64,000 bases of DNA from Styela clava (Eukaryota > Chordata > Ascidiacea > Stolidobranchia > Styelidae): the NCBI RefSeq assembly GCF_964204865.1, contig NC_135259.1:19850974-19914973 (forward strand), in the 5' to 3' direction. The notes under the pieces are model-generated. The model did no database searches and was not told the origin of the DNA. It worked only from the letters and a program-made list of their open reading frames with translations. Of this stretch, positions 23,800-35,690 are shown one piece after another (position 1 is the stretch's first letter; each line of letters opens with the position of its first letter). Both the position numbers and the translations under genes were made by a program.

Positions 23800-25320
23800 G
23801 CATTTGACGCATGCCAATATTTCTGTTTTATCATCGTACCAGACATGAATTGTCTTGACCAAGTTTCCGCTACAATTTCCCGACGGGTAACTATAACAAT
23901 ATAGATACCAATCATGGGAATTTTTACCAGTTTAATTACCTATTCCTAGGAACTCTTTGCAATATTCACAACACGACTTTGCTATATAACTCCAAGCTAT
24001 TGAATAAGAAATACATTAGCGTAATGTCAAAAACTACCATATTGATTCATAACGCATCATATCCCTTCTGTGTCCCGAGCGAAAGCAGGAATCCGTCTTT
24101 TACCACAGTGTCGCATTGTTTGGAATAAAAAAGATTAAATCGGGCTGTACAGCGACAGAACCTCATAGATAGATGGACGCCATAATTTTTGTTTCGCATC
24201 GATAGATGGAGATTTGATCATGTGTACTGGTTTATCGAGGAAAGCATGAATTGGTGCCACTTTGATATGCGATATTACACAAACGCTGAGATCGAATACC
24301 AAAGTAGCACCAATAAATTAATTCTTGTGTGATGTCACATTGTTTCGAATACTAGAAATCGGTGCTCTTATTACGTACTGTAGTTTGCGTCTAATAAACG
24401 GATACTTGCTCCTATATTAATTTTCGCGGTAATATTTTTGACTTGATGATTAAACGAGTACTTGAAAAATTGGTCAGATGTATTAGTTCAGTATCCGCTG
24501 CTATTACACGATTTCCATGCACCTGCCAGAAATTATAGGAAGACTCGCTTTACAACTATAGCATCTCATGGATAGTTTTTGAACCAGGGGCCAAATATTT
24601 TGCCCACCTAGTCTGTCTGGCTATGTAAGGGTGACGTAAACAGTTACATTTTATGAGCAATATTTACAGTGTTACAGAGTAAAGATTGAAAACAATATGC
24701 CTCGTGCAAAAACTGAATTTAACCGCAATTTCAACAGATTTCATGGGTTATTTTTAGCTGAAACATTGAAATTTAGTTTCAGTTTGGTTGCGGCAGCATC
24801 AGGCGGGCTAGATTGAATTACCCAACGGGTCGGATTTGGCCCGCGGGCGTACTTTGCCCATGTTTGTAGTTGGACACTCTCATTTAAAACGTTATTTTCT
24901 TTTTGTTTGTATTGATAAATTGGACGAATAGATGTGAATTTGGTCAGGCGCACTGGTTTAGTATCATTATGCTCTCTATAATACGATATATATGCACTTG
25001 CCAGAAATCATAGGAATTGATAGAATACAGTGTATCAATATTATAACACTCGCTTTTTATAATACCATTTTACACACTACCATTTTGAAAGAATTGTTTG
25101 AAAGAGCAGATCGAAATTTGATTGGGTGCACTGGTTAGCAAAACATTTGGCAATGTGTAACTGTAGACATAGCTTATTTAGAGTCATCCATTAACGCGAG
25201 CGGTTAGATATCGTTAATATGTTAGCCTGTGTGCGTTATATCCGCTTATGAAAGATTTGTAAGCGCAGATAGTTCAGGAAGAGTAACAAAACGTCAAATA
25301 GGGTTTGAAGCAGGAATTCT
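23800..25320. repeat. Segmental duplication, degraded copy 3
   Basis: Matches to both other copies include aaaaactaccatattgattcataacgcatcatatc near 24030 (compare 3210 and 14930; quoted in part) and the stretch near 25180-25310 (compare 4450-4560 and 16030-16120). No FIBCD1-like exon is left in it. A hAT-like remnant at 24577-24870 interrupts it. Confidence 0.55.
24577..24870. repeat. hAT-like remnant (ggcggg/ttggcccgcgggc family)
   Basis: Shares attttgcccacctagtctg-like left sequence and the right end gggtcggatttggcccgcgg with copies at 35424-35690 and 38345-38640. About 290 bases, non-coding. Confidence 0.55.
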
Positions 25321-25814
25321 GTAGCTGGAGTGCACAAACCCCCCAGGGAATTAATTTTGAATAAAAATACTTGATTTTTTATTCAATTATTGATTTAAAT
25401 TACGAACCGTAATTTGTAAGAACATCCGTCTAACCATGTGTGATTGTTAGCCTATCAGTGATAGATGATGCATGCCTGATAAAATTCGTGATTTTCAATT
25501 TTCCGTGTGCAGAGGCGTATGTAGGGTGTGGCAGGCATGGCCAGGGGCGCCGTTTGGACGGGGGCGCAAAAACAGATAAAAGTTTCAATTGTAGAATGTT
25601 TCGATGAAATAAATTCAAATTGTAAATAATTTAAAATTCGTATTTTTAGTTAAACAATGCCACACAAGTATCTAAAATTGATGCTCGATGATCAAGGGCG
25701 CGCAATTTTACGTAGATACGCCACTGCCCGTGTGATTGTTTAATCATCTTTTCATTGCAATATCACACTATGCTTTTATGAAACACTGGTATGCGTTTTA
25801 TTGTATAATTTGGG

Positions 25815-26140
25815 CCCAAGCTCAATATTGGTTTCAGTTTCAAAAATAAAAAGGAATCCACGTTAACATTAAGCACCCCCTTGGCGTAAGGGCCTTACAC
25901 GTAGAAAATTGTAGCAATTATCCGCTATAAAACAACGAAACAAACTAAACCACACATCCACCTTCAGTAAGTAAGCTACCGGTACGCTACGATAATATAC
26001 TAATTAATAATGTTCGTGTAATATGCTGGCTGGCTGAACGCCAAAGTGGGGATTTTGGGTGACCGGTCGGGTCGCCGGGAGAAGACGTTGAAAAGTGGGA
26101 CAGTCCCGCCTAAAACCGGGCATATGTTAAGCCTAGATAT
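25815..26140. repeat. Truncated copy of the TTACCAT hAT-like family
   Basis: Carries cgttaacattaagcacccc, gctggctggctgaacgccaa and gtgaccggtcggg, as in 8300-8620. The terminal inverted repeat at the left is missing. Confidence 0.55.
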
Positions 26141-26837
26141 AAGAGGCCATTGATCTTAAACAATATGTAAAAAGATACCAATATTCGGAAGGACCGGAAT
26201 TTTACCGATTCGGCGTTGCCCCCCGCACCCAATTTATTTCAGCCTATGAGTGTCATGTCACGCGCCAGGGTGATTGCTTTAAATATACAATGGGTGTGTA
26301 AGGATTGAATGCCTAACTACGGAATGAACCACTGTTTAATATTTTCTTGGATTTAAATTTTTAAGCATAACAGATTCGTTTTGTTGGAACTTCACACTCC
26401 TCGAACAACACTGTAGTCGGAGTTCTACTTTAACAGAAATTGATCCAGGCTTGTTATAATTGTTTCCAAACGTGATTTTGCCTTCTAAGAGACGGGAACT
26501 GAATTTGGAGTCCAAATATTTAACAACTCAAAATCGTGTCATGTGTCAGAATTCAAAGATAGAAATATTTGAACTGCAGTGAGTGCTGTTGTCCAGTACG
26601 TATGAAAGATGGCAGCTTTCAAAGAGCAGCATTCAAAGTGAACTCGAATCAAAAATTATTTATAATTCCCAATTTTATGAGTTTGAAGAGCGAAATCTCA
26701 TGCAGGGTGGGCCAGGAGTAACAGTTATGTAACTATTAAATAATAAATTAATTTAACAGTAATGTTAATCTACTTCTAACCCACCCTGGTATATTACAAT
26801 ACGGAATAAATGTTACGATAGGAAGCAATTTTTTTAT

Positions 26838-26932
26838 TAGATTTTATATATAAGATAGAACTACTTCTGGTCCACCCTGTAAAATCGCAGTGTGTACTTA
26901 TATAGGTAGTTCTATCTTATATATAAAATCTA
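26838..26932. repeat. Perfect 27-bp inverted repeat upstream of receptor B
   Basis: The arm at 26838-26864 is the exact reverse complement of 26906-26932, with a 41-base spacer. It ends two to three dozen bases before the receptor B ATG (26961) and overlaps the candidate acceptor AG at 26932-26933. Confidence 0.85.
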
Positions 26933-28551
26933 GTTGAAAAATTATGAACGCATCACTGTGATGGCTACTAAAGTAAAAATTATGTTCATATTCTTGATAC
27001 TTGTGATCTACAGTCTTAAACAAGGTAAACCAGTCAGTCTATTTCTTCGTTTTAAAGTTAATTAATCTAATTACTATATAAAGTTTCATGCACTCGCATA
27101 AATTATAGGACACAATTTCGTTCGGTAACTTTTGAATTCACTGCGGAGAAACCGTGCGTTGTTGCCCGCAACTAAATTCCGCGTGAATACATGAAAACGT
27201 ACACATATTTTTAATAGTAACACCCAGGCGTTCAACCAGTGATTTTGTTCTTATGAAAGGGGGATGATTATGCTTCACTAATGTTATTCCTGAATTTTGC
27301 TAAGATTTAAGTTAAAGTTCGTTACACTGTTCCAAAACAACTTTTTTTACAAAGTTTGTGAATTAATGTAACGCGATGTTGGAGAAGCGAATTTTACTAC
27401 GTACGGAGAGATTCGAAAACCTTCATAAACTTATTAGATATTTGCTACTCGTTATTCACAAAAAAATCGTTTAATTTTAATCAAAAAAGGACACTTTTTT
27501 CATCACGCTCTTCCGACGATATTTTCTGTGAGCTGGGGTCTCAGCTAGGACCTTATCGCACGGGTACCTATGCGCGATTTTCGTGTCTATATAAACGAGC
27601 ATTTCTCTCTATTTCGATAATGAAATCAAAAGCGGAAGTGAGGCTGGGCACATCGAATATCAAATTATTCAAATTAATTTGGACGAAAATTTGGAATTAT
27701 CGCCGTCTAGTTTTTTTTGTCCGCCAAAGGCCGATTTGAAACCCTCAACTTTTATATTGAAGCCATATTTTTAAAAGTCAATTCTGACGAGAGGCCCATA
27801 ATATCTGATTCCAATTGTGGAAGTAGTGTTGAACGTGTAATACTGGAAATATTTCAAAGAGGAAATGTTTGTTTGCAGGAATTTCTGGAAACGTAAGAAG
27901 TAAGTGTCATCTTTCTGAAAATGAAAGAAAACCAAAGGGCAAAAGTGGCATGTTTCGGATAAACACGCTTAAAGAATTTCCAAAGACGTGCACTTGGGAA
28001 ACACAATTCAACGCCTCGTCCGGATATTCCTTGCGTATTTGTGGTTTGTGTGTGAACGTGAAATACAACGTAACTGATTGTCATTTAACACCAAAAGCAG
28101 ATCCAGGTAAGAAAACTTAAGTACCCAATGTAGATAAAATTAAATTCGTTTTTGCCTGTTTATTGAGGTTTCAACTACATCGACTCCAAGACATTTATCA
28201 AACCATCCAAGGTTTATGTGAACTTTTGAAAATAAATTCAAAGTCAACTTCAGACTTTGTAATTGAGATTCCGGACCCGCTGTTTAATGCCTAATTAACT
28301 GTTTGAATTACAAGTTGATTTTTGTTCGCCTTAAACTCTAGACGACTGTAACAAATGGGTACCACAGCTGACAACTAGCGATATATTTGGCGTTTCGAAA
28401 GTAATGTACTAGATTTATGTTCTTAACCTGTTCTTCAAATTTTTAATCCCGTCTCTTCTATTCGGTGATCGCTTAGGTCTTCTCCACCGGAAATTGATTT
28501 GATCAAGTTAGGGTTTGTAACATTGCTTGAGGCAAGCGTATGAAAAAAACG

Positions 28552-28764
28552 GTGTTCCAGAAGTATGTGTACCAGGATGGGGGTAACTAATTTTGTTCGC
28601 CTACTTTACATCAAGTTGTTTAAAGGGACGGAAGCCTTTGGACGGGGGATATATTCAATTAGCTAACACAGACAGTCTCCGAACTCGTAATAGAACTAAA
28701 ATATAGAAAATCGAAATAAAATTATGGCCTAATCTTAACTCGGTCCACATACTACGGGAGTAAC
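28552..28764. mobile_element. Non-autonomous element in receptor B intron 2
   Basis: Contains cagaagtatgtgtaccagga at the left and cacatactacgggagtaa at the right, like the copy at 52152-52371. Its interior agrees over caagttgtttaaagggacgg and gtctccgaactcgtaataga. Confidence 0.6.
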
Positions 28765-28939
28765 AAAAATCTTGTTTTCATCATTTGTAAACATGGATCG
28801 CTTGCTTAATGTCGTTGGTGTGATTGCTGTTTCTTTTTCCTGCATTTCAAATATACAGTTCTTGAAGATGAATGGAGTCACTAAAGAGCTTTTTTTAATT
28901 TTCGGAGACCCGATATTTTGCTCCAAGTTTTGATTGCCA

Positions 28940-29103
28940 TTCTATTCACGTATTTTCAACGTGTTTTCTTATATAAAACATACTTTTGCCTTACTATCTG
29001 TTATTTATAGCTTATTGCCAGCTAGTTATTTTTGAGGTGGGACGCGAGACTTGACAATTTCTAAAAATGGGGCGCGGCTTGAAAAGTTTGAGAAGCACTG
29101 CAT
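28940..29103. repeat. Right half of a hAT-like element in receptor B intron 2
   Basis: Has the family's right part (tttttgaggtgggacgcgag, then gtttgagaagcactg) but no left end. It stops 38 bases before receptor B exon 3. Confidence 0.6.
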
Positions 29104-29587
29104 TAGACTCTAATTATTTGAGAATTGCGATCTTGTTTCAGGTTGCGATGATGATTCCTTTTGCTTTGTTTTCACGACTGGATGTTTCTCCAGCAGTCAT
29201 GTGGGCGTGGTTGACCGGATAAAAGTTTCGTCTTTGCCGAAGAATATAAGTTTAACTATGTATGAATATATCGATATTGAGGCAATAAATTACAGTTATT
29301 CAAAATGCGACACTGAAGGTAAAAATTAAATTTATTTCTCATAGCACTAAGATTAAAGAATTTATTTTTGGATTTCAATAATCTAAAACTTTCTCGCCTC
29401 GTCTATCTCGTGATCTGATGCTCTGTAATAAATATTTATAGCTAGTAAGCAATGTTTCATAAGTCGGCAAAAGCACACCATACTCGCCTACAATAACAGT
29501 AGTTGTGTAACTAAAATTCCTGATATTTCCAATACATATAAGAGCCTTGAGTGTTACAGCTGGACACCCAGATTTGATTCCGGCGCG

Positions 29588-29880
29588 GCGGTGTGGCTTA
29601 TCGTGCAAAGCGTTAGGGGTACGCTTGACACCGCACTTCTGTTTACTCTGCATGGGTTTGCAGGTTCGATTCCCATGCGGTGATACCGTAGTTATGTGTG
29701 AGAGGATTGCTGGACTCCACGTCGCCGTAGGGTGGTTCACGTAAGCGCTGGTCGGGGACGGCTTCGTCCACCATCAGGTCCACGCTTCGAAAAACAAATA
29801 ACTAACTAATACCATATCCGACATGGAATGGTCCCTATCCCCGCGGCTTCGCTTGCGCAGTATAACGGTGTACTATTCTC
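29588..29880 (+). repeat. tRNA-derived SINE in receptor B intron 3
   Basis: B box GGTTCGATTCC, followed by the family body including tagggtggttcacgtaagcg and actaactaataccatatccg. Same family as 9794-10087. Confidence 0.75.
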
Positions 29881-30707
29881 TCTATTCCAAAATTTGTATT
29901 TGATTGACTTTTTACTGCATGGAAAAAACTTGGCATGACTCGCAGCTTCTCAACGGTTGTTTTAACTATTTACATAATTAACTGGGCCAGAACCACAAAC
30001 TACTCAAGTGCAATTAACCTATGAGACAACGAGCGCGCCCTAATACGAAGCAACGGATTATATTCAAAATGCACATGGTTCAACAAGAAGTAAACCGAGC
30101 ACAAATATATACGTTCCAGGGCCAACTTCGCCGAAAACACACTGGACCGATACAGCTACAAACGCTTATAACATGACGACTCACACCCACACTTCTCAGG
30201 GCAAAAATGCTTCGCTGGGCACAATACTCCCAATTGTAATTGCCGTGGTCGTAGCCGTATTGCTGGGAGGACTTTTGTTCGTTTGGTGCCGCTTCAGGCA
30301 AGTAGAAAAATTATTTAGATTAACTTGATCACAGGCTCCCATGTAATTATGTTGGGTGAAATATCTTCAATGAAAGTGCCTCAAGTTCAAATCTCAACAC
30401 TGCGCAGCTCGAGAGATATATCCCCAAGATCAGGGTCGCAAAATCAGTTCCCGTCATATTGATAAACAGACTTCTGGAGCACCCATACTCCTACAATTCC
30501 AACGTAATTAAATACTTTATTTTTAGGAAGAAAATACAAAATTTGTCAGCCAAAAGTACACCAAGCCCAGAGAGAACAGATGGTGAAAACACCATGACCG
30601 AAAATGTAATCTACGAGAGTTCGTTTCCACACACAAATGATAATGAACCTGCAGCAATGCTGGTTGACAATATCATTTATGGACAGACGGTTGTGTAATA
30701 CTTAGAA

Positions 30708-30928
30708 CAATAGTTCTCAAACGTGGGGGCGCGCACACTCTATGGGAGTGGAAAATTTTTAGAGGGCGTAAAGCTAATTAAAAATATTTGTTAAATTTGA
30801 TGTTGGCCTCTTATTTTGGATATTTACGTTTCGTTCACGTATTTTTTTAATAAAACATACTTTTGCCTTACAATCTGTTATTTGTAACTTATTGTTGAAG
30901 GCGCGGCTTAAAAGTTTGAGAACCATTG
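30708..30928. mobile_element. hAT-like non-autonomous element in receptor B 3' UTR, with 8-bp duplication
   Basis: Ends CAATAGTTCTCAAACG and GTTTGAGAACCATTG, flanked by ACTTAGAA at 30700-30707 and 30929-30936. In receptor A the unoccupied sequence with a single ACTTAGAA follows the stop codon at the same place. Confidence 0.85.
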
Positions 30929-30929
30929 A

Positions 30930-33262
30930 CTTAGAAAGATAGGCGATACAACTGAAACTTGCCTTTGAACCAAACAAAAATGGTTTTCGTTATTTTAAAT
31001 TCAAATTTCTTTCATTACGTTACTTACAATATTATCTAGAGAAAATAAAATACGAAAATAAATATGTTCTTTAAATTAACAGTAGTACCATAAAATGCGC
31101 TTGCTCAACTTCGTTTTAAAATATAGGTGATGGACGTGCCTTCATTTTATTTATTGCTCTTTGTCGCCTCATTGTGGTGATTTGTTATTGCGCAAGTTTA
31201 TCTCGTGGTTGAGCCATTTTAGGTTTTTATTCAGTTGAGTGACAGGATCTAATATTATCCTTATCCTGCTATTCTTTTCCCGTGTGGTTCATATTTTATT
31301 TTAAATATTAACCATCCACTAACCTGTTTTTAGTATTATTGGTCGAATAAATCGATTAGTTGGGTCTTATTTTGTGTGAAAAATATTTTAGATTTCACGC
31401 TGCACATCTTGCCCAGTGTTGCCATTTGCTTATTATTCAATTTTCACTGTAAATGTATGTTGGTATTTGAGTTGGTAATGAGTGAACACTGTCTGGGGCA
31501 AGTTATTCCGTGCTCCGTATTCGTAAGTTAATCTGCAATTTAGAGTCATCCTCTTTTAAAGTGTAATCAAGTACCGCTATACTGACTGTATCCAATATTT
31601 AGGATTTGTTACGTTATTACTAGTGTCTATGACTGATTGTTTAACTGTGATTGTATAAATTTCCACAGACTGGGAAGTTAAATTAAGACATGCTATATTT
31701 TACATTGCAGTTTAGACACTTCACTATGATTCTTCTGATTTTATTCTGTCATTCGAGAACAGTTTTACAGTAAATTACACATCAAGTTGATATGTTTGCG
31801 TTTGCTTATAACAACATTGTGTTGAGCAGTTTTGGGGTTTTAGTGAGTGAGTTGAACGACACAAACGATCACGACCCAATAATGAACAAGACTCGTAGCA
31901 CCGGGAAATCCTGCATTATTATACGAAAAGTAAATTCACTGTGAATGTTCCATGTGCAAATATTGTTGTAAAGTGTTATTAAATATACTGTATGTCATTG
32001 GGTAGATTGAGGAATTTTGTTTACTTTTTTGAACAACTTTCATCCTAATTTCTCTAACCTCAATGATTGACTTGGACATTTAATATCAAATTTTGTCCCT
32101 AAAAATCACTTGTACCAGACGCCCAGTTGATGGCATGAAACCAAAAATATCTCTTTATAATACCATCCTACATATAGTGGATGTGATGAAAAAAAGTCTA
32201 CCTCACTATGTGGTATAGAACTCGACTATTTTTACCGAAGGTCCGCATACAAATGCAACAGTACGACTTAACCGGAATACCGGTAGGTGCTCGCCACTAA
32301 TACAGTCTGATAATACTGTAATAAATAGTTCAGAAGATCCAGTGTGCTGCAAAGACACACAAATAGGTTCGAAGTTCACGATGCAAACAAAAGACTTTAT
32401 TAAAATAGTGTAAAATCCACGATTAAAGCAGATAGAATAGAAGAGCGACAAAGTACGGTCCTTACTCAGCGACAGCAAAAGCAAAGAGAGCGAACGCTGC
32501 GACTGCAGCCAGTTCGCATATGCAGTGGTGGTTGGAGTCGAGTAACAGAATCTAATCTAACTATAGGCCGAATTATGGATAGGACTCCACACACCATTGC
32601 ATATGCAATACTAGATAAGAAATATATATAAAATATAAAACAATGAAAAATAGGACAATCCAGTCCCGCCACACAAAACGTCAAACATATTTACGTCCGG
32701 ACTTTCTAGAAATTATATTTAGGCATCTTTAAACACGCAATTCCTCGACCGACTAATGATAAGCTTGTCAAGATTGTTAGTTGTAGCGTTATAGTTCTTT
32801 TCATATATATTTTTAAGTCTATAAAAGTGATTTTATAAAAGAAAACTTCAAAAATGGGGCTAATGATCCAAAATAAAGAATTAGACGCGGTCCGAATCGA
32901 ATACCCGAAAGGTCTTCCGTCGACGACTCGACATAGTCTAGGTGTGGAGGCATTAGGCTGGATCCCAGACTTGTCGTCTTGATCTAAAAAAAAGGTAGAT
33001 TCAAGATTAGGATGAGGGGCGATAATTCCATGGCGCATGATTACAAATATATGCCGATTTAATGAACCTAAATTTAAGGCGTGTGCCAGATATCAGAAGT
33101 TTATCTTTGTCAAAAACTTGTAATCAGAGGTTTTTATGCTATGATGACATGCTATATCGGACAAGGCTAAAACATTTGTGATTTACATTAGATATACATT
33201 CATTTGGTAACTAATCAAACGCAATTATGCGTTATGTTGTCTTATTGTTATTGCAGATTAAT
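30930..33262. other. Intergenic region between receptor B and the homeobox gene
   Basis: 31110-31320 is receptor B 3' flank homologous to receptor A's. 32840-32960 holds a ggggctaatgatccaaaata fragment shared with 10790. Nothing else is recognised; the open frames here show no family resemblance. Confidence 0.5.
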
Positions 33263-33275
33263 CTTATCAGATAAG
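33263..33275. promoter_or_regulatory. Palindromic GATA-factor site upstream of the homeobox gene
   Basis: CTTATCAGATAAG is a perfect inverted pair of (A/T)GATA(A/G) sites, immediately preceded by GATTAATC (33256-33263), which fits TAATC-binding homeodomains such as Otx. It lies about 130 bases upstream of the predicted TATA box. Function is inferred from motif and position only. Confidence 0.4.
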
Positions 33276-33393
33276 AATACAGTCGTTTATCTAAAATCTA
33301 GAGTCGTAACTCTAACTCTATTTTTATCTATTAATAATACTGACGTTCCATTAGCTTTATCGACTAAATGGCATTGATAAGTAAACATACCCA

Positions 33394-33400
33394 TATAAAT
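33394..33400 (+). promoter_or_regulatory. TATA box of the Not-like homeobox gene
   Basis: TATAAAT lies 61 bases before the ATG at 33461. A start site about 30 bases downstream would place the upstream in-frame ATG at 33368 outside the transcript. Confidence 0.45.
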
Positions 33401-33460
33401 ACACCAGTTATTCTGCTACATTTCATTACAATTTGCAAATACAATATCAAGCTTTACAAG

Positions 33461-34453
33461 ATGATTTCCTACCGCCATCCTTACCAAGCGCTGTCAAATG
33501 CTCAATGGACGCCGTTTATTCGTTTCAATTACACAGGCGGTTCAGATTTAGAAAAAGTTACAATAAATAAGAGAAAATTTTCATCAGATGAAGGTTCGGA
33601 TTTTATGCAAGCTGCAGTTGTAAATAAAGAGAGACAAAGTGCCGAAATTTTCGACTCTGTCAAGAATCCCGAACAAATGGCAAAATTTAACAACCGAGGA
33701 AGGAAAACGAAAACTACTGTTTTTACTATAGATGCATTACTGGGACATTCGACCGAAAGTCCAAGCAAAAAAAGAAAAGTTCAATTTACACAGACAACAA
33801 AAAGCAAGGATGATTCAATTGATTCGGGTGTCTCATCCTCTGGAGAAAACGACGAATCGATTATTGCTAGTGCGGATGCAAATGACAGTGGAATTTGTGA
33901 CAATGATTCACGGCAAGAACCGGATCAAATTAAGTTTGTGACATCAGACTTACCTCAACCCAAAGTAAGAAGTAATCGGCAATTACCGCCTCCGGAAACA
34001 TACAATCGTTTATATATGCCTATCAACGATGCATATCATTTATATCCCGGATTAAACAAAGTTGTGCAGCAAAATTGGATGCATCACCAACAATATGCGA
34101 TACCGTATGCACCGATCGAGACAATGGCTTTCGTTGGGCAATGTAATAATATTCAATCAAATGTATCTTATTCACCGAATCTTAGACCTCAAAAAACACA
34201 AATGACTAAACGAGCAAGAACGGTATTCACTCAAAAGCAACTAGGACGTTTAGAAGCTGAATTCAACAATCAGCAATACATGGTTGGAAATGAAAGGCGA
34301 GCACTTGCTAAGAAGCTCAGACTCACAGATGCTCAAGTTAAAGTTTGGTTTCAAAATAGAAGAATTAAGTACAGGAATGACAAGAAGCGTGAACCAGTGG
34401 AAGAAACCAACAAACTAGACGTTCCCAAACGCGAAGCAATCGAAAAATGCTAA
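33461..34453 (+). CDS. Not/Noto-like homeobox transcription factor
   Basis: A single open frame of 330 residues from ATG 33461; an in-frame ATG at 33368 would add 31 residues but precedes the likely start site. The C-terminal homeodomain covers about residues 249-308, with [15 protein letters not shown] in helices 1-2 and [16 protein letters not shown] in the recognition helix (Gln50, Asn51). The QQYMVG segment and this helix are typical of the Not (notochord) class; Emx/Vax are the next best guesses. Near residue 87 lies FTIDALLG, an Eh1-like motif that binds Groucho co-repressors. Near residue 101 PSKKRKV is a nuclear localisation signal. The region between is Ser/Asp-rich and likely disordered. 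In chordates Not acts in notochord and axial midline development. No intron is present. Poly(A) signals follow at 34529 and about 34556. Confidence 0.85.
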   Translation: MISYRHPYQALSNAQWTPFIRFNYTGGSDLEKVTINKRKFSSDEGSDFMQAAVVNKERQSAEIFDSVKNPEQMAKFNNRGRKTKTTVFTIDALLGHSTESPSKKRKVQFTQTTKSKDDSIDSGVSSSGENDESIIASADANDSGICDNDSRQEPDQIKFVTSDLPQPKVRSNRQLPPPETYNRLYMPINDAYHLYPGLNKVVQQNWMHHQQYAIPYAPIETMAFVGQCNNIQSNVSYSPNLRPQKTQMTKRARTVFTQKQLGRLEAEFNNQQYMVGNERRALAKKLRLTDAQVKVWFQNRRIKYRNDKKREPVEETNKLDVPKREAIEKC

Positions 34454-34528
34454 TATTACCTATGTAACCTATGTTTATAATTTTAAGTTCCGTGTTTTTG
34501 TAATAATTGTTTCTTAAAAGTTTCACGA

Positions 34529-34534
34529 AATAAA
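34529..34534 (+). terminator. Poly(A) signal of the homeobox gene
   Basis: AATAAA 75 bases after the stop codon, with a second AATAAA at about 34556. Confidence 0.6.
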
Positions 34535-35423
34535 GTTTTGAATATAGAACACTCAAATAAACGATCTATTGAATATTTGATTGTGCTCGTTGTTTTTTCA
34601 TGAATAGAAGGTGACCAATTGCAAAATGCTCAACAATAGGCAGAACCGTAAAAACTGGGATGTAGGCTCTACAGCCTACATGATTCTTTTATCTTGAGGC
34701 ATACAAAAAGAAAGACGTTCCACCACGCCCAAAGAAATCCGTTGTAATAAATAGCCCGTGAGTCTTTCAAACTTATTTTCGCCATGCCCCCTTTCCCCTC
34801 CCAGACCTAATTCGATTATTACCCCTTTAACCTTTCTAAAAATATATGCGGCCCGCCAAGCCTCGCGAGCAACAAAAGGTTGCCGAGCTCTGCGTTATGA
34901 ACCGTGGAGTATCTACGTAAAATGCGCCTCCTTGATTGCTGACTGACAATTTTTAACGAATATGTTTGAATCGAGAGTATCATTGAGATGCTTGTAAGTT
35001 ATTATTTGAGTAAAAATACGAGTTCCAATAAGTTCTAATTTGAAATTACTCTATTGAAACATTTTACGATCAAAACTTTTCGCCATTTTTGCGCTCTGGC
35101 TATCATAACCCACATACGCCACCGGGCACTGATAATATCATCTACAAATACAGCCCTCCTTATGCATAAAACAATTTTATTTGTTCAATATTTAATGGAT
35201 CCTTTGCTAGTGTTATGCTCAAGTCGCACTCCCGTTTGTGTGCACTCTAAGTAGTTTATTATATTATGTGTTAATTATTATTATTTTAATATTAAAGAAA
35301 ATGGAGAATATTAGTAGTCCTATAGCCGATAGCAAATACGAAGTGAAATCCTCCCCCAAAACGGAAGAATCTCTCCATGAAGAGGAATGCATCTCCAGTT
35401 GGGAAAGGTTGACTTAAACCGGG

Positions 35424-35690
35424 GGTGGGCAACCTTTTCGAATTGGGGCCATGAAACTTGCCCATCAAGACTGGCGGGCCACGTATGTGTGACGTGAAAG
35501 TTTACATTTTATTAACAATATTTACCGTATTACAAAATCAATCTTTAACCGCAATCTCAATAAATTCTTTGAGCTATTTTTTTGCTAAAACATCAAAATT
35601 TGGTTTTAGTTTGGTTGAGACAGCATCAGGCGGGCTCGATTGAATTAAACAACGGGTCGGATTTGGCCCGCGGGCCGTAATTTGCCAATG
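35424..35690. repeat. hAT-like remnant (GGGTGGGCAACC family)
   Basis: Starts gggtgggcaaccttttcg and ends near gggccgtaatttgcc. The interior catcaaaatttggttttag is shared with 38345-38640 and 24577-24870. Confidence 0.55.

Larger units (their letters stand above)
21528..26960. other. Intergenic region between receptors A and B
   Basis: No exon is supported. It contains the tandem 3' flank duplication, quiet AT-rich sequence (22966-23330), a palindromic element (23332-23712), a degraded third copy of the segmental duplication (23800-25320), a hAT-like remnant (24577-24870) and a truncated TTACCAT-family element (25815-26140). Confidence 0.6.
26961..30698 (+). pseudogene. Type I membrane receptor B, paralogue of A with one in-frame stop
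   Basis: Exons match receptor A: 26961-27024 (signal peptide), 27879-28106 and 29142-29318 (CUB-like ectodomain), a fourth exon ending at 30297 (stalk and membrane span), and 30527-30698 (tail with ENVIYESS, DNIIYGQ and C-terminus QTVV). The receptor A acceptor before exon 4 is altered here; the next usable AG (29989-29990) keeps frame but leads into a TAA at 30041-30043. An AG at 30049-30050 just after that stop is in the correct phase and would skip it, giving a 295-residue protein, though it has no good pyrimidine tract. The rest of the frame is open. Intron 4 again begins GC (AG|GCAAGT). It is either a young pseudogene, a gene rescued by a shifted acceptor, or a base-call error. Confidence 0.75.

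Noticed and set aside
17606-30698. Identity with the Ciona s-Themis receptor or Botryllus fester
   Set aside because: No PKD1-like or sushi domain is visible; only the genomic arrangement is reminiscent.
33368-33460. Extra 31 N-terminal residues of the homeobox gene
   Set aside because: They lie over and before the predicted TATA box and transcription start and look like untranslated sequence.
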